Source: Chitinophagaceae bacterium
Lineage (GTDB): Bacteria > Bacteroidota > Bacteroidia > Chitinophagales > Chitinophagaceae
Assembly: GCA_020403455.1 (NCBI GenBank)
Contig: JADBXP010000004.1
Location: 1-64,000, forward strand
Reading direction: 5' to 3'
DNA length: 64,000 nucleotides
Each line of letters opens with the position of its first letter. Within the stretch, counting starts at the first letter, position 1. The notes under the pieces were generated by a model that worked only from the letters and a program-made list of their open reading frames with translations, ran no database searches and was not told the DNA's origin. Positions 48,859 through 59,007 of this stretch are shown here, in pieces. The position numbers and the translations under genes are program-made.

Positions 48859-49605
48859 ATGCAAATCATACCCCTGTCGGAAGGCAGCTTTACCATTGAT
48901 GCCACCAAACAATTTATACCATTTACGGTTGGAGAAGATGAGATGAAAGAGCGCAGCCGAGGCAGTCTTTTGGTTGAAATACAACCCTTCGCCATCGTTA
49001 CAGAAAAAGATGTGGTACTGTTGGATACCGGACTGGGATTTTGTGATGAAGAAGGGGTGCCTGCCATCCACCGCAACTTGCAAAAAGCCGGCATTGAACC
49101 CTATCGAGTGACCAAAGTTTTGCTGAGTCATTTGCACCGCGACCATGCAGGAGGGATCAGTTTTCTCTCAAAAGATGAAAGCGAACGATTCATCAGTTTT
49201 CCTTACGCCACCTATTATTGCCAACGCAGAGAGTTCGAGTTGGCGATGAGCAAACAATCAGCCTCCTACCAACCGGAATATGTTCAATTGTTGGAGGAAT
49301 ACAGCCGTGTGAGCTGGCTGGAACAAGATGAGGGATGGATAGACGATTCCATTCATTACCAGTTAAGTGGTGGGCATAGCCGGTACCACCAGGTATTCAG
49401 CATACACGAAGGGGGTAAAATGATTTTTTTTGGAGGCGATGAAACACCTCAATTGCACCAACTGAAAAATAAATTCATTGCTAAATATGATGTCGACGGA
49501 AGAAAGGCGATGGAACTAAGAAAAAAATGGTGGGAGCAAGGAGCGAGCGACCATAGAACCTTCCTGTTCTATCATGACATACAAACTCCCTTATTCGCCC
49601 GGTAA
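48859..49605 (+). CDS. MBL-fold metallo-hydrolase
   Basis: LLSHLHRDHAGGISFL; VVLLDTGLGF. Confidence 0.9.
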   Translation: MQIIPLSEGSFTIDATKQFIPFTVGEDEMKERSRGSLLVEIQPFAIVTEKDVVLLDTGLGFCDEEGVPAIHRNLQKAGIEPYRVTKVLLSHLHRDHAGGISFLSKDESERFISFPYATYYCQRREFELAMSKQSASYQPEYVQLLEEYSRVSWLEQDEGWIDDSIHYQLSGGHSRYHQVFSIHEGGKMIFFGGDETPQLHQLKNKFIAKYDVDGRKAMELRKKWWEQGASDHRTFLFYHDIQTPLFAR

Positions 49606-49607
49606 AT

Positions 49608-50030
49608 TTATTCCTGCTGCAAACGGCGGCCGGCTCTTTTCTGCATTTCCTCCCGAACCAGTTTAGCAAATTCCCGATCGATGGTATAGACTTTCTGTGC
49701 TCTTTCTTCCGAGCCCAGTATTCTCCTGAATTCAGGTTGGTACTTTTTACGGATGGCAAGAATTTTTTCTTCTGCCTCGATCACATCATCGGTATTATTC
49801 AACTTTGCTCGCTTGATTTCAGCAACATAGGGATAATAAACACGCCAAAAACCGGAGTCGGCTTGTGTGAGTTTTAAGTATCGATTAATGAATTCGATTT
49901 TCAACCCTTGTATTTGAGCCATTCTCTCTCCGGGCTGTAAACGCTGCGCCACAGCAGTAGATGAAATCCCCACTACAAAAAACAGTAGTAAGCACCCCAT
50001 AACAAAATATCGTAGAGGTTTCCTTTGCAT
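49608..50030 (-). CDS. Small secreted hypothetical protein in an ECF sigma operon
   Basis: Signal peptide; helical charged body; same strand as the sigma factor. Confidence 0.6.
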   Translation of the reverse strand: MQRKPLRYFVMGCLLLFFVVGISSTAVAQRLQPGERMAQIQGLKIEFINRYLKLTQADSGFWRVYYPYVAEIKRAKLNNTDDVIEAEEKILAIRKKYQPEFRRILGSEERAQKVYTIDREFAKLVREEMQKRAGRRLQQE

Positions 50031-50034
50031 ATAC

Positions 50035-50619
50035 TTAATTTATTTCCTCCGGCTGCCATTCCACTGTTTCAGTAGATGTGTTTTCTTCCAGATAACGGTT
50101 GATCTCATCATCTGAAAGGGATTGCATTTTAAAAGAAATATCCTTGTACAGTTCATTATCGGGTGACAATATTGTGTGTGAAGCAGTAAGATTACCGGCC
50201 GAAAAACTTTCGCGGTTGATTCCTGCACGCTGGTCAGTAAATAAAAATGCGCCGGTAACCAAGATTCCCCCGAGCAGGGCAGCCGCTGCATAGGGCATTG
50301 CTTTTCTAAAAAAGAGACTGATTATTTTTCCGGAACTGCCTTCTTGGGAACTATTGTTGGAAGTATTGTTTTGCTCACCCTCTGCTGCAGAAAGTGCACG
50401 ATTAACGATTTGTGAGGACAACTGATCAAAATAACCGTCAGGCACCTCATAAGGAACATCGATGGGCTTATTCAACGACAGGAGTGCATCTTCAGATATT
50501 CGGGCAGGCAGATTCTCAAAATAGCCGGCCGGAACATGGAAAGGCATTTCCCTGCCGGGCCATACCATACCCGGTGTCAACTCGTTCAATTCCTTTTCTA
50601 TTTCAGTTGAATGTCTCAT
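50035..50619 (-). CDS. Single-TM protein downstream of the ECF sigma factor (candidate anti-sigma/accessory)
   Basis: N-terminal cytosolic-type repeats (FHVPAGYFENLP / YEVPDGYFDQLS), central TM. Confidence 0.6.
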   Translation of the reverse strand: MRHSTEIEKELNELTPGMVWPGREMPFHVPAGYFENLPARISEDALLSLNKPIDVPYEVPDGYFDQLSSQIVNRALSAAEGEQNNTSNNSSQEGSSGKIISLFFRKAMPYAAAALLGGILVTGAFLFTDQRAGINRESFSAGNLTASHTILSPDNELYKDISFKMQSLSDDEINRYLEENTSTETVEWQPEEIN

Positions 50620-50653
50620 TTCATGTTATTAGATAGTCCGGCGCCTGCAAAGT

Positions 50654-51205
50654 TTAAGATTCACGGAGCATTTCCTCCAATTTTTTTACTGCATGGTGGT
50701 AGCTGGCCTTGAGCGCACCCTCGCTTGTCTGTAAAACCTCGCTCATTTCCCGGTACCCCATTTCATCAAAATACCGCAAATTAAATACAACCCGCTGTTT
50801 TTCAGGCAATTGCTGAATAGCCAGTTGTAGTTTCCATTCCAGCTTTTTCTCATCAAAATGAGGGTCTGCTTTCATTTGTTGCTGTGCCGTAGTGCCGACA
50901 ACCTCCTCATCTAAATTCACCAAGCCCCTTCTTTTTTCTTTTTCGATAAAGCTTAGTGATTCATTGGTAGCAATCCGGTAGAGCCAGGTATAGAGGTTGC
51001 TTTCTTCCCTGAAATTCGCCAGCCCCTTCCACACTTTGAGGAAAACATTTTGCAAAACATCATCCGCATCGGCATGGTTGATGACCATTCTTCTGATGTG
51101 CCAATACAAGGGTTGCTGGTATTTAGATACCAATGCCGTAAAGCCCTTTTCCCGCGAAGCGGAAGTATTGTACCACTGCAATAAAACGGAATCTTCAGGA
51201 TGCAT
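50654..51205 (-). CDS. RNA polymerase sigma factor, ECF (sigma-70 family)
   Basis: DADDVLQNVFLKVWKGLANFREESNLYTWLYRIATNESLSFIEKEKRR; sigma-4 LPEKQRVVFNLRYFDEMGYREMSEVLQTSEGALKASYHHAVKKLEEML. Confidence 0.94.
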   Translation of the reverse strand: MHPEDSVLLQWYNTSASREKGFTALVSKYQQPLYWHIRRMVINHADADDVLQNVFLKVWKGLANFREESNLYTWLYRIATNESLSFIEKEKRRGLVNLDEEVVGTTAQQQMKADPHFDEKKLEWKLQLAIQQLPEKQRVVFNLRYFDEMGYREMSEVLQTSEGALKASYHHAVKKLEEMLRES

Positions 51206-51307
51206 GGATTTCAGTTAAAACGGCACTACTGTAAATGTAGACCGAACTTTTTACTATAAGTTTAATCACATTGACCCGTAAAAATTTCTTTAACAAGCTT
51301 CCAACAT

Positions 51308-51904
51308 TTATTTTCCATCTTTCCAATCCCACAAGTGCAGGCAGGCATAGGTGCGAAAGGGTCGCCATTGCTCAGCGATTAGTTCCATTTCACGCAATAG
51401 AGCTTTTTTATTCAGGTGGTGCAGGTCATAGAGACGAACCATGGCGGACTGGATGCCACCGTCACCGGGAGCAAAAACATCGGGTCTGGCCAGGCCAAAC
51501 ATTAAAAACATCTGTACAGTCCAGGTACCTACCCCTTTGATGGCCGTCAACTGCGATAATAATTGTTCGTCTGATTGACGGGTGGCCTGTGCAGGGGTCA
51601 ATGGGTGTTCCATAAAATACCGGGCTACCTCCTTGAGATACAAGGTTTTCGAATTGCTTAGTCCGGCAGCACGTAAAATGGCATCGGGTGTTGATACGAT
51701 TTCTTCCGGTCGGGGAATTCTGCCGCTATAGATGTCCCGGATGCGTTGCCAGATGACGGCTGCCACACGGGTGCTCAGTTGCTGACTTACAATCGCAGAC
51801 ATTAAATAGGCAGGGATATTCCGCTTAATGGGTGTCAGTTCTTTTTGACCCCGCAACAGCGGTGCCAGTATAGGATCCTTTTTCAAGTGAAGGAGGTAGG
51901 ACAT
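51308..51904 (-). CDS. DNA-3-methyladenine glycosylase II family (AlkA-type HhH-GPD)
   Basis: SAIVSQQLSTRVAAVIWQRI; LTAIKGVGTWTVQMFLMFGLARPDVFAPGDGGIQ. Confidence 0.92.
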   Translation of the reverse strand: MSYLLHLKKDPILAPLLRGQKELTPIKRNIPAYLMSAIVSQQLSTRVAAVIWQRIRDIYSGRIPRPEEIVSTPDAILRAAGLSNSKTLYLKEVARYFMEHPLTPAQATRQSDEQLLSQLTAIKGVGTWTVQMFLMFGLARPDVFAPGDGGIQSAMVRLYDLHHLNKKALLREMELIAEQWRPFRTYACLHLWDWKDGK

Positions 51905-52023
51905 ATAATTTAGATCCTTGAAGGTAAGAACCGGTTATGAAATTCGTAGGCAAATTCATGTTTTGGCCTAAGGTCGGAGATTACACGCCAAAATTGCTGT
52001 ACTTTAAGGGTACAAATCTATGT

Positions 52024-52446
52024 ATGAAAAAAATATTCGTCTTCCTCTTTCTGAGCGCATATCTGCCAATCTGCGCGCAGGAATCTTTTGAGCAAGCCGC
52101 CAGGCGCATCCTGCAGCAGCAGGAAAAGGACTGGAACAATGGGAACATCGATGCATTTATGCAAAGCTATTGGAACAGTGATAGCTTGTTGTTTGTAGGC
52201 AGGAATGGCCCGGTCTATGGCTATACCGCCACGCTCAAAAACTACCACAAAAATTATCCTGATACCATTGCGATGGGTAAGCTACATTTCAACCTCATAT
52301 CGATGAAAAGTGTAGGCGCAGAAGATGGATTCGTTTTGGGACAATTTATTCTTACGCGGAGGAATGACCGTCCAACCGGCTATTTTACCCTCTGGTTCAG
52401 AAAAATCAATGGCTCGTGGAAGATCGTGTCTGATCACACCAGCTAA
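52024..52446 (+). CDS. SnoaL/NTF2-like (DUF4440-type) secreted protein
   Basis: Likely start MKKIFVFLFLSAYLPICAQ at 52024; ILQQQEKDWNNGNIDAFMQSYW...GSWKIVSDHTS. Confidence 0.85.
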   Translation: MKKIFVFLFLSAYLPICAQESFEQAARRILQQQEKDWNNGNIDAFMQSYWNSDSLLFVGRNGPVYGYTATLKNYHKNYPDTIAMGKLHFNLISMKSVGAEDGFVLGQFILTRRNDRPTGYFTLWFRKINGSWKIVSDHTS

Positions 52447-52478
52447 TGTATCTTTACATCGTATAATCAATTAAAAAA

Positions 52479-53384
52479 ATGATACTTCTTATTATCGGAC
52501 TTATTCTTGCAGTAGTTGGCAGAACTTTGAAAAACAAAAATGAAGACCTGAGCAGTGCCGGGAATGGCTTGTTTTGGGGCGGACTTGTGCTGGGTCTGTT
52601 CGGATTGCTCTGGTCAAGTGTGAAGCAAATTGACGCCGGAAAGATCGGGGTACAGTCATTGTTTGGAAAAGTGCAGAGCCAGGTGCTTCCCAGCGGACTC
52701 AACCTGATCAATCCTTTGATGGATGTATTGGAATTGGACATCAAAACACAGAACTATACCATGAGTGGGGTACATGATGAAGGGAACAAAGATGGAGATG
52801 ACGCCATTCGTGTATTGACTGCCGATGGGTTGGAAGTAACCATTGACCTGACCGTTTTATATTCTTTGATACCTTCTGAAGCTCCACGATTGGTGAGAGA
52901 AACGGGGGTTGACTACCAGAATAAGATCATTCGTCCGCTCACCCGCACCAAGATGCGGGACAATGCTGTTTATTTTACAGCTGTTGACCTGTATTCTACC
53001 AAACGGGATATTTTTCAGTCTAAAATATTCAAAAGCATTGAGGAAGATTTTAAGAAGCGTGGACTCATCCTTGAACAACTATTGGTAAGAAATATCACCT
53101 TGCCTGCAACGGTAAAAAGCTCTATTGAAGAAAAAATCAAAGCCGAGCAGGAAGCACAGAAGATGGAATTTGTGTTACAAAAGGAAAAACAGGAAGCTGA
53201 CAGAAAGCGGGTAGAGGCCCAGGGCATTGCAGACTACCAGCGCATCATCAGTTCCGGACTGGGTGATAAGCAATTACAGTATGAGCAGATACAGGCACTG
53301 AAAGGATTGATGACTTCACCCAATTCAAAGGTGATCATCATGAACGGAGGTAAGACGCCGGTGATACTGGATGGGAAGAATTAA
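52479..53384 (+). CDS. SPFH/prohibitin-family membrane protein
   Basis: IDAGKIGVQSLFGKVQSQVLPSGLNLINPLMDVLELDIKTQNYTMS; IEEKIKAEQEAQKMEFVLQKEKQEADRKRVEAQGIADYQRII. Confidence 0.92.
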   Translation: MILLIIGLILAVVGRTLKNKNEDLSSAGNGLFWGGLVLGLFGLLWSSVKQIDAGKIGVQSLFGKVQSQVLPSGLNLINPLMDVLELDIKTQNYTMSGVHDEGNKDGDDAIRVLTADGLEVTIDLTVLYSLIPSEAPRLVRETGVDYQNKIIRPLTRTKMRDNAVYFTAVDLYSTKRDIFQSKIFKSIEEDFKKRGLILEQLLVRNITLPATVKSSIEEKIKAEQEAQKMEFVLQKEKQEADRKRVEAQGIADYQRIISSGLGDKQLQYEQIQALKGLMTSPNSKVIIMNGGKTPVILDGKN

Positions 53385-53488
53385 TGAGGTAAGGATGCCC
53401 AATAAAGTTCATACATTCTTCAGCGCTCAATTCAATGATACATTTCAATTAACTACTGTCAGTATTTAGGTGCTCAAAGTGATTATAT

Positions 53489-54232
53489 ATGATCAGAAAA
53501 TCTAACAACAAACAGTTCAGTTATTGTAGCGCCGCACTGTTATTCCCATTATTACTCTGTAGTTTTTTCTTTTTGTCATTGTCTACACATGCGCATGGAA
53601 GAATGGGTGCAAAAATCTATTCATTATCAGAGCGTATTTTTTCACAAGGAATAGACACCACAAAACCACCCCCTCCACTCAGCATCAATGAACTGTTGGC
53701 AAATAAAGAACAAATAGTTTTTATTGATGGCCAGGAGACAGCTAATCAAAAAATCGTCAAGTCACTTAGGTACAGAGATATAGATGAAATGAAAATTTTA
53801 ACCCCGGAAGAGGCAACCACAAAGTATGGGAGAAAAGGAAAAAAGGGGGTTATTGAAATTGCCACGAAAATAGACTCTGCATCATCGTTCCTCAATGACC
53901 CCAGAGATACGGCACACACAATTGTTGAGACGCCGGCAAGTTTTCCGGGTGGTTTGGAAGGTTGGATAAGATACCTGGAGCGCAACCTCGATAGCAATGT
54001 ACCAGTGAGAAACAAAGCCGTTCCCGGAAAGTATACAGTAACTGTTTCATTTACAATCAATAAAGACGGAATTGTTAATGATATAATAGCCGACAATGAT
54101 CCGGGGTATGGAACTGCTGAAGAAGCAAAAAGGATGTTTACAGACGGACCAAATTGGATTCCTGCTCTTAAAGGTGGGGTGAAAGTAAAAACATGGCAAA
54201 AACAGTCCATCACGTTTGTTGTTGTATATTAA
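53489..54232 (+). CDS. TonB C-terminal-domain-like secreted protein with plug-like segment
   Basis: TKYGRKGKKGVIEIATK (plug-like), FPGGLEGWIRYLERNL, YTVTVSFTINKDGIVNDIIADNDPGYGTAEEAKRM. Confidence 0.8.
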   Translation: MIRKSNNKQFSYCSAALLFPLLLCSFFFLSLSTHAHGRMGAKIYSLSERIFSQGIDTTKPPPPLSINELLANKEQIVFIDGQETANQKIVKSLRYRDIDEMKILTPEEATTKYGRKGKKGVIEIATKIDSASSFLNDPRDTAHTIVETPASFPGGLEGWIRYLERNLDSNVPVRNKAVPGKYTVTVSFTINKDGIVNDIIADNDPGYGTAEEAKRMFTDGPNWIPALKGGVKVKTWQKQSITFVVVY

Positions 54233-54876
54233 AGATATTTTTGGAGATTCGCTAACCCTTAACTGTAGGATCAACAAGCAGTACGTTCATTTTCTTTTTC
54301 TACACCCGGCCATTCTCCCTCCGATTATTTATAGCACTTTTTAAAACAACTAGTTTTTTGTGGCAGCCCCGCATTTTATCTGGCAGGGGTTTTGTATTAT
54401 TCTACATATTGCCAATAGTATGACCGGTAGAGATTCATCGATACCGGGAAGTGTGGTTGATTGCTGATATCTACCGGGTTAAGAAAAAAGATGGCAGTTA
54501 TAGCTGTATTTTAACCCTTCAAAATATCATAGTTTATGTGCCAGAATTCATTGATGATTACAGCGGTAATCATTGCATTACAGCATATTGGAATTATTGA
54601 AAAAAATTCCGAAAAAATGAATGAAAAGTTAACTCCAGGCAAGAGGTAAAATCTATTTACGACTTACATTGACAAGAAAGACGATTACTTAACCTACATA
54701 GCCCGGCTTCGTTGGCGTTGTAATAATGCAAAGAAGGAGGTACTGATTTTTTAGACCAACCTATATTTTTAAATAAACTTATTTGAATTTTTTTGACAAT
54801 TTCGGTAAAAATATAATGCCATTTATGGAAGTTAAATAATGCCAAATAAAGAAGTATTCTTATTCTGGACAGGCAA

Positions 54877-55107
54877 TTATTCTTCATAGCTAATAGGATT
54901 CCGCCAAATGCGATAGATCCACCAGGAGAACAGGACCATACTGAAGAAAAACCAACTGTAAAAAATGATGTTGCTCAATTGGAAGGTGCCTTCCACCAAT
55001 CCATAGCCGAACATGATGCCGGCTGTAGAGTTGATGGTCATCCACAACAAGCCGATACCGATGGTATTCAAAATGCGGAGCAGGTATTTTCTGATGCCGG
55101 GTTCCAA
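54877..55107 (-). CDS. Small two-TM hypothetical protein
   Basis: 76 aa hydrophobic ORF. Confidence 0.5.
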   Translation of the reverse strand: MEPGIRKYLLRILNTIGIGLLWMTINSTAGIMFGYGLVEGTFQLSNIIFYSWFFFSMVLFSWWIYRIWRNPISYEE

Positions 55108-55158
55108 TGTGCTAGTTTCAGATATTACAAATCGACATGCCTTTTGTTCGCAACCGGC

Positions 55159-56130
55159 CTAATCCATGCTCTGGTTGCTGGTCGCAGCTAACTTAAGTAT
55201 GCGGTCGAACTGGGCCGGACTCAAATCATTGTAGAAAAAGTAGATGGGATCAACTTCGTTTCCGTTGTGAATTACCTCATAGTGCACATGGGGGCCTGTG
55301 CTTTTTCCTGTACTGCCTACATAACCAATGACTTCTCCTCTCTTCACCTGATCACCAACCCTGGCTTTGATGCGGTACATGTGACCATATAATGTTTGAT
55401 AGCCAAAACCATGGTTAATAATAACCCTGTTTCCGTGCCCCCCTGTACTAAAGCCGGCATCCACCACTCTTCCATTTCCGGTCGCATAAATAGGTGTTCC
55501 GATAGGAGCAGCAAAATCTATCCCCTTGTGCTGACGGCGGTCTTTATAGACCGGATCAATGCGATAACCAAAGCCAGATCCTATGCGTGTGAGATTTTTG
55601 TTGCTGATCGGCTGAATGGAGGGCATAGATGCGAGCCATATTTCCTTGTTTTTTGCCAAGCGGCTGATCTCATCAAAAGACTTGATCTGATAGGCTTCCA
55701 ACAAAGCCAGTCGATTCAATTGATTGTTGATACTCTCAATTAGTGCCGGTTCACCCATACTCTGCACGAGTTTCACCTCATTGCGACGCTCCATCTCTTT
55801 TACCCGGGCACTATCGGGAATAGGCGTGGCACCAAAGATGGTGCGGTAAACATTGTTGTCGCGGTTTTCAATTTCTTCCATCTGCAACTCAAGCTGGTTC
55901 ACCCTTTCCATCAACAAGGTATAGTTTTCCTGCAGAGACTCATTTTGTTGTTTCAATACCTTTTCCCGTGGTGAAGCAAAATACCGGAAAGCAATGGTAT
56001 AAATGAGAAGTCCCGTAACAATGGAGGCAGCAATGAAGCCAATTACCTGCAACAATCGAACACGAAGGGGCACTTCCAGTTTTTCATACCGAAGTGTGTG
56101 GGTATTGAAAAAATACTTGACCTTTTTCAT
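55159..56130 (-). CDS. M23 family metallopeptidase (LytM domain, N-terminal TM and coiled coil)
   Basis: GFGYRIDPVYKDRRQHKGIDFAAPIGTPIYATGNGRVVDAG; HGFGYQTLYGHM; GPHVHYEV. Confidence 0.95.
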   Translation of the reverse strand: MKKVKYFFNTHTLRYEKLEVPLRVRLLQVIGFIAASIVTGLLIYTIAFRYFASPREKVLKQQNESLQENYTLLMERVNQLELQMEEIENRDNNVYRTIFGATPIPDSARVKEMERRNEVKLVQSMGEPALIESINNQLNRLALLEAYQIKSFDEISRLAKNKEIWLASMPSIQPISNKNLTRIGSGFGYRIDPVYKDRRQHKGIDFAAPIGTPIYATGNGRVVDAGFSTGGHGNRVIINHGFGYQTLYGHMYRIKARVGDQVKRGEVIGYVGSTGKSTGPHVHYEVIHNGNEVDPIYFFYNDLSPAQFDRILKLAATSNQSMD

Positions 56131-56291
56131 GTTGTCACCTAAGAATTGAAACGGGTATTGTTGGGGAAGGCGATGCAGGACTTCCCGCTTTCAGGCTCCT
56201 TTCTCCCACATCAATTCCTTACCTTTGCCTACCCAAAACAGGCCCAAATATAGTTTCAAACGGGCTAAAAGGAATCGTAAACTTTTCTCGG

Positions 56292-58913
56292 ATGATGACC
56301 AGTGCCCAGATCAGACAGCATTTTTTAGACTTTTTTAAGTCCAAACAGCACCATATCGTTCCATCTGCACCCATAGTAGTGAAAGATGACCCTACCCTGC
56401 TTTTCACCAATGCAGGAATGAATCAATTCAAAGACTATTTCCTGGGCAACAAAAAACCTGTGTACACCCGGGTGGCCGACACACAAAAATGTCTTCGCGT
56501 AAGTGGTAAACACAATGACCTAGAAGAAGTGGGGGTAGATACTTACCACCATACCATGTTTGAAATGCTGGGCAACTGGAGTTTTGGTGATTATTTCAAA
56601 GCCGAAGCCATTACCTGGAGCTGGGAACTGCTGACGGATGTATATAAGCTCGATAAGGACAGACTGTACATTACCGTATTCGAAGGAGATCCTTCGGAAG
56701 GATTACCGGCCTCCACCATCGCATTGGAAGAATGGAAAAAACTAGTGCCGGAAGACCGCATCCTCTTCGGAAACAAAAAAGATAATTTCTGGGAAATGGG
56801 CGACACCGGACCCTGCGGACCCTGTTCGGAAATTCATGTGGATTGCAGATCGGACGAAGAGAGAAAAAAAATTCCCGGAAAAGACCTAGTCAACAAAGAT
56901 CATCCCCAGGTCATTGAAATCTGGAACAATGTTTTTATACAATACAACAGACTCAAAGATGGTTCTCTGCAGCCCTTACCCATGCGACATGTTGATACCG
57001 GCATGGGCTTCGAACGACTGGTGCGGGTGATCCAGGGCAAACAAAGCAACTATGATACCGATGTTTTCTCCGGCACCATCGCCGCTGTTGAAAAAATAAC
57101 AGGCAAATCCTATGATGCCAGCGATAGCAAACAAGCCATCTCATTCAGGGTGTTGGCCGACCACATTCGGGCGATCTCATTCACCATTGCAGATGGACAA
57201 TTACCATCGAACACCGGGGCAGGATATGTGATCAGACGAATCCTAAGAAGAGCAGTTAGATATTATTACTCCTGCCTGGATTATCATCAACCCTTGCTTT
57301 ATCAACTGGTTCCATTGCTGGCCCGGCAATTTGAGTCGGTATTTCCTGAATTGATCCAACAACAAGATTTTGTATCGAAGGTTATTCGGGAAGAGGAGGA
57401 AGCTTTCTTGCGAACCCTCGAAAAGGGCCTGAAGAGAATGGATGATATTCTTGCCGGCAATACCACACAGATACCCGGTAAACAGGTTTTTGAATTATTC
57501 GATACCTATGGCTTTCCTCCCGACCTCACCCGATTGATTGCAGCTGAACAAGGCCGTACCATCGATGAGCAAGAATTCGAGCAGGAAATGCAACAACAGA
57601 AAAACAGAAGCCGGGCTGCCACTCAGATGGACACAGAGGACTGGGTTGTTTTGCAGAAAGATGCTGTTGCAGCCTTTGTTGGTTATGATTCTCTGAGCAT
57701 TCCTACCCAATTGGTGCGCTACCGCAAAGTAAAAGCGAAAGGCAAAGAAAATTATCAACTCGTACTGGAAGCTACTCCATTCTATGCCGAGAGCGGTGGA
57801 CAAGTAGGGGACAGGGGCACACTTACTTTCGGAGAAGATCAAATCATTCGGGTAATTGATACCAAGAAGGAGAACAATCTTATTCTTCATATCACCGAAG
57901 AACTTCCCAACCACCCCGATGCCCCGGTACTGGCAACAGTAGATGCAACAACTCGTCAATTAACCACAGTGCACCATAGCGCTACCCACCTCCTGCATGC
58001 AGCCCTTCGGCAAGTGCTGGGTACCCATGTGGCTCAAAAGGGAAGCTTGGTGAACGAGACACAATTGCGGTTCGATTTTTCTCATTTCAGTAAAATTGGA
58101 GATGAGGAAATACAGCGAATTGAAACAATTGTCAATGAAAAAATTCGGCACAACATCCCTGTTCAGATTCAAGAAATGGACAAGGAGCATGCAATGGCTG
58201 CAGGTGCAATGGCATTGTTTGGAGAAAAATATGGTGACCGTGTGCGCGTGGTAACCATGGACCCCCATTTTTCCATAGAACTCTGCGGAGGTACGCACGT
58301 GAATAACACAGGTGAAATGGGACTTTTCAAAATCAAACACGAATCTGCCATCGCTGCAGGTGTGAGAAGAATTGAAGCAGTGGGCGGGTCTGCAGCACTT
58401 GAGGCCATCAACACGGAAGTGGCAACTCTCGAACAAATCAGAACCGCATTGAAAAACCCCGCAGAAGTGCTACGAGCTGTACAACAACTGCAACTGGAGA
58501 ACACAGAACTTAAAAAGAAACTCGAGGGATATGAAGCCAAACTGCTGCATCAACTCATTCCGGTATTGCTGCAACAAACGGAAAGTATAGGTAGCACCTC
58601 TTTCCTCGGGGCAGTAGTCGAAGTAAGCCAGGCAGATGCGCTGAAAAAAATATGCTTCCAATTAAAGGGTCATTTAAGTGATTACCTGGTAGTGCTCACT
58701 GCCAATATCGACGGTAAGGCACAGGTTGCCATCATGATCGATGAAACTACCGCAGCAGCAAAAAATTTAGACGCCGGGAAACTCATCAAGCAAGAAGTAG
58801 CCCCCCTGATCAAGGGTGGCGGTGGCGGGGCTCCCACACTCGCGACTGCCGGCGGTCAAGACAGCAGCCGATTGCAGGATGTGATAACTGCCATTCGGTC
58901 GAAATTGAGCTGA
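56292..58913 (+). CDS. alaS: Alanine--tRNA ligase
   Basis: IRQHFLDFFKSKQHHIVPSAPIVVKDDPTLLFTNAGMNQFKDYFLG; HSATHLLHAALRQVLG; CGGTHVNNTGEMG. Confidence 0.98.
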   Translation: MMTSAQIRQHFLDFFKSKQHHIVPSAPIVVKDDPTLLFTNAGMNQFKDYFLGNKKPVYTRVADTQKCLRVSGKHNDLEEVGVDTYHHTMFEMLGNWSFGDYFKAEAITWSWELLTDVYKLDKDRLYITVFEGDPSEGLPASTIALEEWKKLVPEDRILFGNKKDNFWEMGDTGPCGPCSEIHVDCRSDEERKKIPGKDLVNKDHPQVIEIWNNVFIQYNRLKDGSLQPLPMRHVDTGMGFERLVRVIQGKQSNYDTDVFSGTIAAVEKITGKSYDASDSKQAISFRVLADHIRAISFTIADGQLPSNTGAGYVIRRILRRAVRYYYSCLDYHQPLLYQLVPLLARQFESVFPELIQQQDFVSKVIREEEEAFLRTLEKGLKRMDDILAGNTTQIPGKQVFELFDTYGFPPDLTRLIAAEQGRTIDEQEFEQEMQQQKNRSRAATQMDTEDWVVLQKDAVAAFVGYDSLSIPTQLVRYRKVKAKGKENYQLVLEATPFYAESGGQVGDRGTLTFGEDQIIRVIDTKKENNLILHITEELPNHPDAPVLATVDATTRQLTTVHHSATHLLHAALRQVLGTHVAQKGSLVNETQLRFDFSHFSKIGDEEIQRIETIVNEKIRHNIPVQIQEMDKEHAMAAGAMALFGEKYGDRVRVVTMDPHFSIELCGGTHVNNTGEMGLFKIKHESAIAAGVRRIEAVGGSAALEAINTEVATLEQIRTALKNPAEVLRAVQQLQLENTELKKKLEGYEAKLLHQLIPVLLQQTESIGSTSFLGAVVEVSQADALKKICFQLKGHLSDYLVVLTANIDGKAQVAIMIDETTAAAKNLDAGKLIKQEVAPLIKGGGGGAPTLATAGGQDSSRLQDVITAIRSKLS

Positions 58914-59007
58914 TTGCCAAAATTTTAACAAATCCGAACAAATTCGTACATTGTAAATGCCCTAGTTTTGATGTACTAAACATTTCGTACATTAAAAACT
59001 GATCATT

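Noticed and set aside
54240-54880. Possible RNA gene or hidden CDS in the 640-bp gap
   Set aside because: No tRNA-like cloverleaf, convincing ORF or conserved motif could be recognised by eye.
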